A stretch of 64,000 nt of DNA from Trichomonas vaginalis G3. Taxonomy: Eukaryota; Parabasalia; Trichomonadida; Trichomonadidae. Shown in pieces: positions 1 to 9,636 of this stretch. A program made the translations under genes and the position numbers. A model generated the notes under the pieces. That model searched no databases. It was not told where the DNA came from and saw only the letters and a list, made by a program, of their open reading frames with translations. Location: assembly GCF_026262505.1 (NCBI RefSeq), contig NC_067206.1, positions 7,468,879-7,532,878 of the forward strand. The letters run 5' to 3'. Position 1 is the stretch's first letter. The number at the start of each line of letters is the position of its first letter.

Positions 1-2
1 AA

Positions 3-2324
3 TATCCAGTCAATTTTCCAAAAGAAGATGATATTCAATACATTGTTATGCACGATCAAATTGAAAAATTCAGAGAATTCGTCGCAGAAAGTTCATTAAA
101 ATACATAATTTTTACTACTCCTATTCCTGGAAAGTATTATCTTAATCTTATTGAAGCTTGTTGCTACTATGGATCTGTAAATATCTTCAATTTCTTGATT
201 TCAAATTTAAATTTCAGAATCACAGATAAATGTCTTCGATTCTCATTTATTGGTAGAAATACTGATATAATCAATGAATGCTTGAAATACACTGAAATTG
301 ACAAGGAATGCTTTCAATACATTGTTGAATCTCATTGTAACAAATTTCTTGAATTTATATTTGAAAGAGATTTATTTGAAGATAAATTTCTTGAATATAA
401 TGCCATTATCAAATCACAAAACTTGAAAGCAGTATTTCTTCTGTATGAAAAAGACAAAAATTTAATAATTCCATGGTGTGCTGCATTTCCACAAACATTC
501 AACATTCTCAAAAATGAAATATTCGGATCAATGAGAATTACTCGTTCTTCAAATTTTTGTAATTTTGGTTCTTTTCTCCAGTATGCAGCTGCATATAATA
601 ATAAAGAAATATGCGAGCTGATATTCAATCAATCTATTAACTATCAAAAATATATAAATAGCTGTAATGAAGAAGGAATGACAGCACTACATTTAGCTTC
701 ACAAAACAATTGTAAAGAAGCAGTTGAATTCCTACTTTTGCATGATGCAAATGTTAATGCACAAAATTCAAAAGGTGAAACTCCTCTTCACCGCGCCGCA
801 TTCTGGGATTCTCAAGAAATATTAGAAATTCTATTATCTCATAATGCTTCCATTGATGCAACAGATAAAAAACAGAGAACTCCTCTCCTTGTTGCACTTA
901 AACATCATAATATAGACACAGCAAAAACTCTAATTGCCCATGGTGCAAAAGTTAATAGAAAAGATTTAAAAGGAAGAGATGCTCTCTATATTGCAACAAA
1001 ACAGAATCAAAAAAATATATTAGAAGAGATATTAACACATGGTGCAAATTTAAATGCAACATATATGGAAGGATATACAGCCTTACATATTGCTGCTGAG
1101 AAAACTAGCCTTGAAGCAGCCGAAATTTTAATTTCGCATGGAATCAAAATTGATGAAATTGATCGAAATGGGAGAACAGCCCTGCATATTGCCGTAGAAA
1201 ATATGTACACAGAATTATCGGAATTTCTTATTACACATGGAGCAAATTTGGATATCAAAGATGTGAATGGAAATACTGCTCTTCATTATGCAACAGAAAT
1301 ACATGATCATATTGTAGAAATGCTTATATCTCATGGTGCAAAAACCAATATAAAAAACAAATCCGGAGAAACAGCTTTCCATCATGCAGTTGAACATGGA
1401 TATAAATCTGCAATAAAGCATTTTATCTCACATGGTATAAATGTTAATTTCAAAGATAGATATGGAAGAACAGCTCTCATTATTGCACTCAATATTGATT
1501 GTTCTAAAGAAATTATAGAATTACTATTATCTCATCGGGCTAAAGTTAATGTACAAGATAAATTCGGAAACACAGCTCTCCATATTGCAGTTGATAATAA
1601 TGTAGATAAAGAAATTCTAGAACTCCTTATTTCTCATGGCATTGACATTAATGCCAAAGATTCTGATGATCGAACTGCTCTTCATATCTCATCACAATAT
1701 GATTCACGTTACGAATTGACCGAACTTTTAATTTCACATGGACTAGATGTTAATTCAAAAGATAAGTATGGAACGTCTCCACTTCATTATGCAGCAAGAT
1801 CCAGCAATGGAGATAGAACAATAGAACTCCTTTTTAAAAATGGTGCAGATGTTAATATAAAAGATAATTCTGGTCAAACAGCTCTTCATCATGCTACAGA
1901 TCATAATAACAAAAACAATGTAAAGCTTTTAATTGAATATGGTGCAGATGTCAATATCAAGGATAACGAGTGTAATACCCCGCTTCATATTTCATTAAGA
2001 AATATATATTTTAAGAATATATCCGAACTACTTATTTCTAATGGATCTGATCTCAATTCAAAAGATATTAATGGTAGAACCCCTCTTCATATCGCTATCA
2101 GAAACCATTTGAATGAAATTGCAAAACTTCTTATTTCTCACGGCGCAGATCTCAATATTAAAGATAATAGTGGAAAAACTCCACTTCATTATTCGGCAGA
2201 ATCAGATAATGAAGAATGTTTCGAACTTCTTAAATCTCATGGCGCAGATATTAATGCAAAAGATAATGAAAACAAAACTCCTTCTGAAATTGCCGCTTTT
2301 AATAATAAACATAAACCTACATAA
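3..2324 (+). CDS. Ankyrin-repeat protein, 5' end cut by the window edge
   Basis: The first ATG is at position 48, but the same frame is open to the left edge and reads NFPKEDDIQYIV just before it. That resembles the N-terminal domain of trichomonad ankyrin proteins (DUF3447-like), so the true start lies outside the window. About 190 residues of divergent N-terminal domain are followed by roughly 17 tandem 33-residue ankyrin repeats carrying the G-x-TALHIA, LLISHGA and VN-KD consensus, ending shortly after a final EIAAF half-repeat. There is no signal peptide or membrane segment in the visible part. Such arrays bind protein partners, and no specific ligand can be inferred. This gene-family type occurs in hundreds of copies in Trichomonas. 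The stop at 2322-2324 is in a TAAT context. Confidence 0.9.
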   Translation, partial: YPVNFPKEDDIQYIVMHDQIEKFREFVAESSLKYIIFTTPIPGKYYLNLIEACCYYGSVNIFNFLISNLNFRITDKCLRFSFIGRNTDIINECLKYTEIDKECFQYIVESHCNKFLEFIFERDLFEDKFLEYNAIIKSQNLKAVFLLYEKDKNLIIPWCAAFPQTFNILKNEIFGSMRITRSSNFCNFGSFLQYAAAYNNKEICELIFNQSINYQKYINSCNEEGMTALHLASQNNCKEAVEFLLLHDANVNAQNSKGETPLHRAAFWDSQEILEILLSHNASIDATDKKQRTPLLVALKHHNIDTAKTLIAHGAKVNRKDLKGRDALYIATKQNQKNILEEILTHGANLNATYMEGYTALHIAAEKTSLEAAEILISHGIKIDEIDRNGRTALHIAVENMYTELSEFLITHGANLDIKDVNGNTALHYATEIHDHIVEMLISHGAKTNIKNKSGETAFHHAVEHGYKSAIKHFISHGINVNFKDRYGRTALIIALNIDCSKEIIELLLSHRAKVNVQDKFGNTALHIAVDNNVDKEILELLISHGIDINAKDSDDRTALHISSQYDSRYELTELLISHGLDVNSKDKYGTSPLHYAARSSNGDRTIELLFKNGADVNIKDNSGQTALHHATDHNNKNNVKLLIEYGADVNIKDNECNTPLHISLRNIYFKNISELLISNGSDLNSKDINGRTPLHIAIRNHLNEIAKLLISHGADLNIKDNSGKTPLHYSAESDNEECFELLKSHGADINAKDNENKTPSEIAAFNNKHKPT

Positions 2325-2435
2325 TATTATTAAAAAATAAAAAATAAAAGTATCATATTATCTTAGAATATACTTTAATATTTTGAAGCTATCTAAAATA
2401 AAAACAATAAAAAATAGAGAATATAATTAAAGTGT

Positions 2436-3464
2436 TTAGAGCAAACCAATAGCAATTAAATGCAATGAAATTGACATGAAGTAATTTCTATTGCAAACAG
2501 ATTGGCAAACTATGTCACTTATGCCTAATAAATATGAATTTCGAATAATATTGACTGAGCCAAAAGTATTTGATGGATAGGAAGGAACAACTCTGATTTT
2601 TTGAAGAGCTGGACAGTTTTCGAAAAGTATTCGACTAGCAAAGCGTGTTTCACCAAAAAATGCTAAAATACATAATTTCGGTAATTTCACAAATGCTTTA
2701 TCTTCAATTGCTGTTACATTAGCTGGAATATATATAGACTTTATTTTATAAAGATTTTCAAATGCTTCGGTTTGAATTTTTGTTACCGAATTAGGCAATA
2801 GTATTTTTTCAAGATCAAATGAATTCCAAAAGCATCTATATGGTATTTCAGTAACATTCGTCATAGAAATATCAATTGTTTTCAGCTTTAATGCTGCATG
2901 GAAAGATGCAATTTCCAATATTCTTAAATTTGGCCATCCAATAAACTCTTGTATGAATGAACCTGCAAATGCAAATTTTTCAAGATGAATAATGTTTTCT
3001 TTATTTGGAATATTATTGAGGTCGAAGTTATTTGGCACTTTATATAGAGTATCTTTATTTTTCGAAAATAAATAATTGTTTACTGAACAAAAATTTGGAT
3101 TATTACTGTCAACAGTAATAATATTTAAATTTAGGGCTTGATTTAACGAATATCCGTCCATATTCTTTACATTAGGGCCGAAAGATATGGATCCTAGGGC
3201 AGTGTAAGCAAAGGCATTTGGATATATTGTTAATAAACAACTTGGAAAAGTAATGGATTGTAATCTAGTTGTTTGATAAAAGGCATTTTCCCCTATTTCT
3301 ATGATAGCTGATTGGCTCAAATCTACGTGCTGACATTGACATCCATTGCAAGCATTTGTACCAATTATTGTATAAACTTGTGAAGTAACAACAATTGTAT
3401 CAGTAAATCCTTTATTAAAGCTTACAATTGTTGATCCATTTGACTTTGTTACTTGATCACTTAT
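2436..3464 (-). pseudogene. BspA-like leucine-rich-repeat protein, 5'-truncated remnant
   Basis: The frame is open from just after a TAA at 3465-3467 down to the stop at 2436. It has no ATG near its 5' end; the first internal methionine follows PNVKN. It encodes LRR_5/BspA-type repeats of about 23 residues (I-x-x-x-A-F-x-x-C/T-x-L-x-x-I-x-x-P pattern), including IEIGENAFYQ, VTEIPYRCFW, VTKIQTEAFEN and VTAIEDKAFV. BspA-like proteins are a very large trichomonad surface family. The usual C-terminal transmembrane segment and proline-rich linker are not seen. The missing start and missing anchor make this a gene fragment or pseudogene rather than an expressed adhesin. An upstream ATG in another frame would need an undetected break. 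Confidence 0.75.
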
Positions 3465-4104
3465 TTAGCGAGAAAAACGTTGTACAAATCTTAGATTTTA
3501 ATTGAATAGTTTACAATAAAATATAAAAATCTCAGATTTTGCCTAACATATGTAATACATTTTGATTCTCATAAGAAAAATAATGCCTGAGTTTGATGCA
3601 ATATAAGTTTCACTCTTTGAATCATTCACAAACGAGTTGAATGTTAAAAAAATTGCTCGATTTCCTTCAATATTAGACTTAATTCTGGAAGAGTTGATAA
3701 TTACATAGTTTTCTCAAGTGTATGTTCATTATCTTATTCTTTTTATAATAATTTGTTATAATATTCATCAACATTCAAAAATCTTACAGAATACTTGGAA
3801 TTCGGGGATCAAACTTATAAAAAATAAGCATTTCTACCAATGATCTAGCGTATCAATACTTGTTGCATGTAATTTCTATTCATAAATAAAAATACTAATA
3901 ATTATCAAGAAAACTCAGGCTGACTATATAAATATGAGGGTAAACTTATAGGAATATATGATTAAATGATATAGTTATTAATGTGCAGTCACATACTAAG
4001 AAAGAAGATCTGAAATGCCTATTGATCCTAAAATCTCTCTTTACAAAATCCGTCACTTTTTTGCATTGAAAAAATCGTCGGTTAATTTCGTTGAAATTTC
4101 ATAA
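3465..4104. other. Intergenic region upstream of the SHIPPO gene
   Basis: The region is AT-rich with stops in all frames and no convincing repeat. Part of it could be decayed N-terminal sequence of the neighbouring BspA remnant, but I cannot support that. Initiator-like motifs are TCACTTTT near 4052 and TCATA at 4099-4103, the latter 4 nt before the ATG at 4105. Confidence 0.5.
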
Positions 4105-5481
4105 ATGACGAACGGATCAATAACTACACGCTCAGATAGATTTTTCAGCTTAATTCAGACTGGAACATCTGAGAATGTTGGTCCTGGTTCTTATGATATG
4201 CCAGAATTAATCAAAACTCCTTATGAGTCGTTATATCCGTTCAATTCAACAGCAGCACGTTTCAGAGGTCCACCAGAATCTACACCAGGTCCTAGTGATT
4301 ACAATCCACAATTACCTCGCATTTCTATTCATGGCGGCGGAGCAATGATGAAATCTGGCTCACCTCGTCAATCTTTTGAAATTCACGATGGACCATCACC
4401 TGCAGATTACGGCAGCCACTATGACTGGAGTAAAAATCGCCCTGGAATGTCACCAAGTCATCGAGAACAAATGAATTCAAAATCACCAAGAAATTTCAAC
4501 CTTGCTGCACCTCAATATCACGCTTCATCATCAGCAGATTTTGATACAAGACTCCCATACGATAGAAAAGTTACAATTCCAAAAACGGCAAGAAATTATC
4601 GTAAAGAACCACCGTCACCAGGTCCATCCGACTACAATACACTACCTAAACGCAGTATTTCACCTAACAAAAGTCCTGCTTTCATGAGCAACGCAGAAAG
4701 AAACGTATTTCCAGTTCCAGATTGGATTGCTGATCATGACGGCCTGAGCCAAACATCATGGAAGCTTCCTTCAAAGGGCGCTCCATTTGGCAGCCGTCAG
4801 AAGCATAAATCTTTCTGGACCAAAAATAATAACCCTTCTCCTTGCCAATACAACGTTACTCGATCTCAGGAAATACCACATCAAAACATTGCACCTTTCA
4901 ACAGCAGATCTGGTCGCGGAAATCTTTTTGATGGAAATCCAAATCCAGGACCAGCAGATTACAACATCGAGCATTCAAGACGTTATCGCGATTCAAACAA
5001 TGCACCTTTCTTCCAAAGATCCGAACGATTTACTGTTCATCCTCCTGAATACGATGCATGTGTTGCAAAATACAACATTGAACAAGGAGATCTGATCAGA
5101 CAAGCGAAAAGACATTCTAGTCCATCACCTCCATTCATGATTTCTTCTCCACGCGATCCATACGCTGTTAAAGACAAAACTCCAGGTGTTGGAACATATA
5201 ATTTGTCTAAATCACCAGATCACAAATTACAACATGCGATTGGAGTTGAACAGCGATCTAAACCAAATACAATATTCGGTGCTCCAATCAGTGATGCCCC
5301 TGGACCAGGCAAATACTATGATCTGAAGAGTCCACGAATTCGCGGTGGATATATGGCGAAAGAAGGAAGAACTCCGCTTCCTAATACACCAGAAAATACT
5401 CCTGGCCCTGTCGCTTACGTTTCTGAATACAATATGTTCAAACCAAGTTTCAATGTCACTTATTCAATGGGCAAGTTCTAA
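4105..5481 (+). CDS. SHIPPO/STPGR-repeat protein (axonemal PGP-repeat family)
   Basis: 458 residues. At least nine PGP-type (SHIPPO, sperm-tail PG-rich) repeats occur along the length: GPGSYDMPE, TPGPSDYNP, GPSPADYG, SPGPSDYN, SPCQYNV, NPGPADYN, TPGVGTYNL, APGPGKYYDL and TPGPVAYVS. Several are followed by basic APF-x-S/N-R segments typical of the family. In other flagellates these proteins are microtubule inner proteins or axonemal stabilisers, so a role in the flagella or the trichomonad axostyle/pelta microtubules is a reasonable inference. There is no membrane segment. The ATG sits 4 nt after TCA of a TCATA initiator, which fits very short trichomonad 5' UTRs. The stop lies in TAAA, a likely polyadenylation signal. 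Confidence 0.9.
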   Translation: MTNGSITTRSDRFFSLIQTGTSENVGPGSYDMPELIKTPYESLYPFNSTAARFRGPPESTPGPSDYNPQLPRISIHGGGAMMKSGSPRQSFEIHDGPSPADYGSHYDWSKNRPGMSPSHREQMNSKSPRNFNLAAPQYHASSSADFDTRLPYDRKVTIPKTARNYRKEPPSPGPSDYNTLPKRSISPNKSPAFMSNAERNVFPVPDWIADHDGLSQTSWKLPSKGAPFGSRQKHKSFWTKNNNPSPCQYNVTRSQEIPHQNIAPFNSRSGRGNLFDGNPNPGPADYNIEHSRRYRDSNNAPFFQRSERFTVHPPEYDACVAKYNIEQGDLIRQAKRHSSPSPPFMISSPRDPYAVKDKTPGVGTYNLSKSPDHKLQHAIGVEQRSKPNTIFGAPISDAPGPGKYYDLKSPRIRGGYMAKEGRTPLPNTPENTPGPVAYVSEYNMFKPSFNVTYSMGKF

Positions 5482-6047
5482 ATTGTTTGTTGTTATGTAT
5501 ATGTTTATATAAATAAAATTGTTTTTATATTACGTTAATTTGATAAACTATTTCAAAAACATATATTTGCATTTTCAATATCTGAAAGCAGAATCCAAAA
5601 ACAATGAATCAAGATGTCTATAATATATTAAGACTTCACTTGTAAAATTAATTTCCTGTCACACTATTTTTTTAAAATGATCTCCTCTTTTAAATTCATA
5701 TATAACGTTAAAGGGACAATCACGTGCATTTTTGCGGATAAATAATCTTAATAGAGTATGTGAATTAAGCTGTAAGCGCTGAAATAAGTTGTAAACGAAA
5801 TAATTATGATGGCAAAATGGAAGTATATGTCATAAAGATTCATTGAATGCCAATTTACAACATTTTATTTCTTCCAAAATAATCAATTTGGTTCATACTA
5901 AGTCGCCAACACATTCCTCTATTTGAATAAAACAATTTCATTATTATACCATTTTTATGAGCATTTGTTCTGAGATAAAAAATGACATTAAGTTTACGTA
6001 TCGTTGTGGCAATACACTAAAATTTTCATTTTTCTAACATTTACAAA
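5482..6047. other. Intergenic region before the 595-aa gene
   Basis: No open frame, RNA gene or clear repeat is seen. The only regulatory element I can support is the initiator at 6026-6033. Confidence 0.5.
6026..6033 (+). promoter_or_regulatory. Initiator (Inr) TCATTTTT before the gene at 6048
   Basis: Matches the trichomonad initiator consensus TCA+1(C/T)(T/A). The predicted +1 adenine is 20 nt upstream of the ATG, within the normal 5' UTR range. Confidence 0.6.
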
Positions 6048-7835
6048 ATGAATGAACCTCAAGATTCAATTAACATTAACAGTGAAAATATAGAAAATAT
6101 ACGTAAAGAAGGCTTAATTATAGACTATCCATCATGCATCAACCAACCTTACTCATTTATCCTTATGGACTTAATCAAATCATGTTTAAGAGATGATGGA
6201 GAAATGAAACAATTTTTCGAAAATTCAATATATCCCAGATTTATGAAGAAATTCCAAGAAGAAATGCTCTATAACGGGAAGATTGAAAAAGATTTCACCG
6301 ATTCTACAGTTAAATTTTTCCTCCTGAAAATAATAGGAAATTATGACCAAGGAGCATTAAATCCAACAGAACAATTTTCGACTAAAACAGAATTTTTCAT
6401 CTCAAGGATGTCACCTAAAGAAATAAGAGATGACTGCCTCACTGTCATTAGAACTTTGACAGATTTTAGTTTTGGGAAACAAATCGAAGATCCATATGGA
6501 GTTAATCCAGAATTTTTAACAAGAGTTGCTAAATGGTATTTATGGCGCTCGCCGAAGTTTCTTCAAGATCAAGCTATTGAACAAATTTCAGAATTCGTAG
6601 AACATCTTCGTTCAGGTGTCAAATCTTTCAATTTCGATAATCTTCAAATGGACTTCTGTGATAATTACAAAGTTATTGTTAACACTAAAAAAGAAGGCGA
6701 AGAGTTCGGTGAGATTTTGACATTAATACAAGATGACAAGAAGATTGTTAGATATTTCATTAAAGGATATTTGGGATATCCAGCCAAAAACGGATATTTT
6801 GATCAAACAGCTCTTTTTGGCCCATTGTGGGTAACAGATGATCCATTTCCGCCAGAATATTATCACTATCCTTACTTACGAGAACCTTTTGCATACAAAA
6901 TCCTTGAATTCTTCGGAATGGGTCCTCATACCGAATTCATAATCAATCCATATATTGGCCGTGGATTTTATATTGCAACACGAGATTTAACCCATGAAAA
7001 CAATACATTTTATGAACTCGAAAAAAATATATTTCCAAACTATGACTTTGACCGATGCTTGTATCACAGATTTAATCCATCAGTTAATTCAATACGTAAG
7101 ATCCCAAAATCAGAAGATTTAATTATAATTTTTACCAAATTGACAAAACTCGACATCATTAGTAGAATAATGCATTTATTCGATTTGAACAAAAGAAATA
7201 TCGGATTATCATTAGATAATTGCGGAAATGCACCAGATATCAACTTTTTCCTATTCGAAAATATTCCACGAGAAATTCCATATATTATTGACTTTAGAGT
7301 TGCAAAATTTACTAAAGATTATATAAAATCCGTTGGACATGAGTTCTTAAACGGAAGGACTAATATTGATTATGGTTCTGAGTCAACTATAAGCCTTGCT
7401 CTCAAAAATAAAACAAAGCAAGAAAAGTTTCTTTTAGGTTTCAAAGCAATGAAAGGTATTCAGGAACAGTTAGCTTCAATATCAATAACAGAAACTAACG
7501 ATGAATGTAACAGCATAGATGAAATTCAACTTAAAGAGTTGTTGAAACAGAAATCATCAGAATTTAAATCGCTGTTTCTTCAACGAAGAGATGATTTACC
7601 CGTTTTCAGAAACAGAACAAATGCCGAACTCATTGGATACTCAACTCGAAATTCATCATCAAATGAACACGAGTCAAACGACAAACATGTTTTATCCATC
7701 GAAGATGCATTCGATGATCTTGATAAATACTGTTCTGATATTGTTAGTTGTTATCAAACTCTTAAGAACTTCATCCTCAAAGGATATCATGAATATTACA
7801 ACACCGATGGAAATCTTGATTCAATTATGAAATAA
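6048..7835 (+). CDS. Uncharacterised 595-aa protein
   Basis: I do not recognise this protein with confidence. It is soluble-looking: no signal peptide and no membrane span. The N-terminal half is helical and charged. Residues about 280-315 read EPFAYKILEFFGMGP, then INPYIGRGFYIATRDL, a pattern loosely reminiscent of the N-lobe of atypical kinase or phosphotransferase folds (a conserved E-x-F-A-Y-K helix next to a glycine/aromatic strand). I see no clear catalytic loop, so this is only a hint. The C-terminal 100 residues are Ser/Asn-rich and probably disordered, then helical. The start is supported by the initiator at 6026. The stop lies in TAAAA. Confidence 0.8.
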   Translation: MNEPQDSININSENIENIRKEGLIIDYPSCINQPYSFILMDLIKSCLRDDGEMKQFFENSIYPRFMKKFQEEMLYNGKIEKDFTDSTVKFFLLKIIGNYDQGALNPTEQFSTKTEFFISRMSPKEIRDDCLTVIRTLTDFSFGKQIEDPYGVNPEFLTRVAKWYLWRSPKFLQDQAIEQISEFVEHLRSGVKSFNFDNLQMDFCDNYKVIVNTKKEGEEFGEILTLIQDDKKIVRYFIKGYLGYPAKNGYFDQTALFGPLWVTDDPFPPEYYHYPYLREPFAYKILEFFGMGPHTEFIINPYIGRGFYIATRDLTHENNTFYELEKNIFPNYDFDRCLYHRFNPSVNSIRKIPKSEDLIIIFTKLTKLDIISRIMHLFDLNKRNIGLSLDNCGNAPDINFFLFENIPREIPYIIDFRVAKFTKDYIKSVGHEFLNGRTNIDYGSESTISLALKNKTKQEKFLLGFKAMKGIQEQLASISITETNDECNSIDEIQLKELLKQKSSEFKSLFLQRRDDLPVFRNRTNAELIGYSTRNSSSNEHESNDKHVLSIEDAFDDLDKYCSDIVSCYQTLKNFILKGYHEYYNTDGNLDSIMK

Positions 7836-8281
7836 AATTGTGAGGATTTCATAGAATATTTTGAATAGTCATAGAATTTTTTAGTCGTATATATATATGA
7901 ACACAATCTCACAATTAGCCAATAAAGCTCTTTCCACACTAAATTTACTGCACTAAAAACACCCAAATTTGTTGTTTTATATTTAGCTAAGGTGCTTGAG
8001 TTGGAATCTTGATAAGTCATTCATCATTTATGTTATCCTTTAAATTAATCATTCCTTTATCTACAAAACATTATAATCATATATCCTATTTTTAGAATCT
8101 CCTTCATTATTTCGAACTATATATCAATAGATATATGAGCATGTTATGAATAGCAATGGATACTGTATATTTGAAGAATAATCGAAAATTTCAAAAAAAT
8201 TTAAAATTAGAATTCGAAAGTTCAAAAATATATTCATATTATTAGAAAACAAAAACATTTATTATAGCAAATAAGTAACAA
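7836..8281. other. Convergent intergenic region
   Basis: Lies between two convergent genes. It contains TATATATATATG tracts and no supportable gene. A 74-codon frame on the minus strand is not convincing. Confidence 0.5.
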
Positions 8282-9481
8282 TTATTTTTCTTCATGAAGG
8301 AATAAATGATCATTTGTAATTAAAACAGTATTTCCTTCTATACCAATGCTCATTGACTTTTCAAACAATAATAGTTCATCATATTCATTAGTTAATACTC
8401 CTGACATCGCGATTGCGAATAATCCTTTGTATAATGGGACAATTCTCAGATCTGTTACTTTATTCCTTATTCCTGCAGGGAATAATATATTATATGCATC
8501 ATTGATTTGGTCTAGGCCTTGGCAAAGGTAATCTGTGTCTAAAGATTGAACCATGTTCCTTGAAAAGCGAGCATATCTCTGCAAAGGTGATTCCGGAGGT
8601 GAATCATCAATATGCATTGAGAAAACAGCTGTTTCAGAGTAATATCTCGAAATTCTTTCGATATTATCTTGAAGAGACTGTACATATCTGCACAAAAAGT
8701 CATATAGTGGATCATCATCTGGATAAACTACTTTTGCTTTATAATCTTCGTAAGTAATTTGAGATTCCGGATCATGGTAAGTATAATCGCCTCCAACAAC
8801 TTCAAGAGGCTGGAATGAGTTCACTGGTATATCGTTAATGTATTCGTAGGCTGGTGGAGGCTTTGGATAAGGAATATACTCATTAAATTGAGGAACTCCT
8901 GTAAATCGTTCATCATCTTCATCAAATATGTAGGTAACATCAGTTCCTATTTGTTTCGGACTTTTGATGTTGTTTCTTGCAAATTGAACAAATTCGACGT
9001 TTGGAAAGTAATTTTTGATTCCTTTTGCTAAAATTGTATTTTGGAGTTTCTTATTTGCGAAACTGATTCTGCGGATGTTTTCAATGACACCTGATTTCCA
9101 GCAAAATCGGGCTGCTAAAAATAACAAGTACTGACCAACAATAAAGAATGGTTCTTTCGTATTAACTTTGGAAAAATCTACAAGATCACCTTGAACATAT
9201 TGAGAAAAATCTGAAAATGAATTATATAAATTTTCTGCGTAACTTCTTTGACAAGAGGCAGCAATAAATGGCGGTGTACCAGATACTGAAGATATTGTAA
9301 TGAGTTTGTTCAGTGAATCTGGATTTCGTGCTCGAACAAATTTCAAATCTCCAGCCTGCAAGTTGTATTCAGGCTGATAATTATTAATAGATTTAAGTTT
9401 ATCAATAATGAACTCATTAACAGGAACATTGGACTGACTTGTATATAAAGCAACCAGAAATTCTTTTCTTGAGTTACTCAT
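8282..9481 (-). CDS. Divergent Mex67/NXF1-like mRNA export protein (LRR + NTF2-like)
   Basis: 399 residues from the ATG at 9481 (MSNSRKEF); a longer frame uses a non-ATG codon. Residues about 115-165 look like a degenerate leucine-rich segment (VIENIRRISFANKKLQN, then NYFPNVEFVQFARNN), as in the LRR of NXF1/Mex67. The C-terminal 155 residues fit an NTF2-like domain: PLYDFLCRYVQSL helix, YYSETAVFSMHI strand, and a final strand pair around LLLFEKSMSIG and TVLITNDHLFLHEE, which parallels the 'S-F-x-R-T-L-x-L-G-P ... I-x-N-D-x-L' end of the Mex67 NTF2 domain. A Pro/Tyr-rich linker (YPKPPPAYEY) separates them. No UBA-like tail follows, and the protein is shorter than yeast Mex67 (about 600). The family call is an inference from motif order. 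Confidence 0.6.
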   Translation of the reverse strand: MSNSRKEFLVALYTSQSNVPVNEFIIDKLKSINNYQPEYNLQAGDLKFVRARNPDSLNKLITISSVSGTPPFIAASCQRSYAENLYNSFSDFSQYVQGDLVDFSKVNTKEPFFIVGQYLLFLAARFCWKSGVIENIRRISFANKKLQNTILAKGIKNYFPNVEFVQFARNNIKSPKQIGTDVTYIFDEDDERFTGVPQFNEYIPYPKPPPAYEYINDIPVNSFQPLEVVGGDYTYHDPESQITYEDYKAKVVYPDDDPLYDFLCRYVQSLQDNIERISRYYSETAVFSMHIDDSPPESPLQRYARFSRNMVQSLDTDYLCQGLDQINDAYNILFPAGIRNKVTDLRIVPLYKGLFAIAMSGVLTNEYDELLLFEKSMSIGIEGNTVLITNDHLFLHEEK

Positions 9482-9616
9482 TTTTTTTGACAAAGGAGTC
9501 TACCCGTTTAAAATTGATGCCCCCACAATAATAAAACACGTTATTTCATAACTATTTGAAAATTATTTTAATAGTAGCATCATTATCTTTTAAATAAATA
9601 TATTTCATGGAAATTT

Positions 9617-9624
9617 TCATTTTT
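9617..9624 (+). promoter_or_regulatory. Initiator TCATTTTT before the gene at 9637
   Basis: The predicted +1 adenine at 9619 is 18 nt upstream of the ATG. The octamer is identical to the one at 6026. Confidence 0.6.
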
Positions 9625-9636
9625 CTTTAACTTCTG

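Noticed and set aside
7796-8020. 74-codon minus-strand frame overlapping the end of the 595-aa gene
   Set aside because: Overlaps a supported gene's 3' end, with no domain and no start context.
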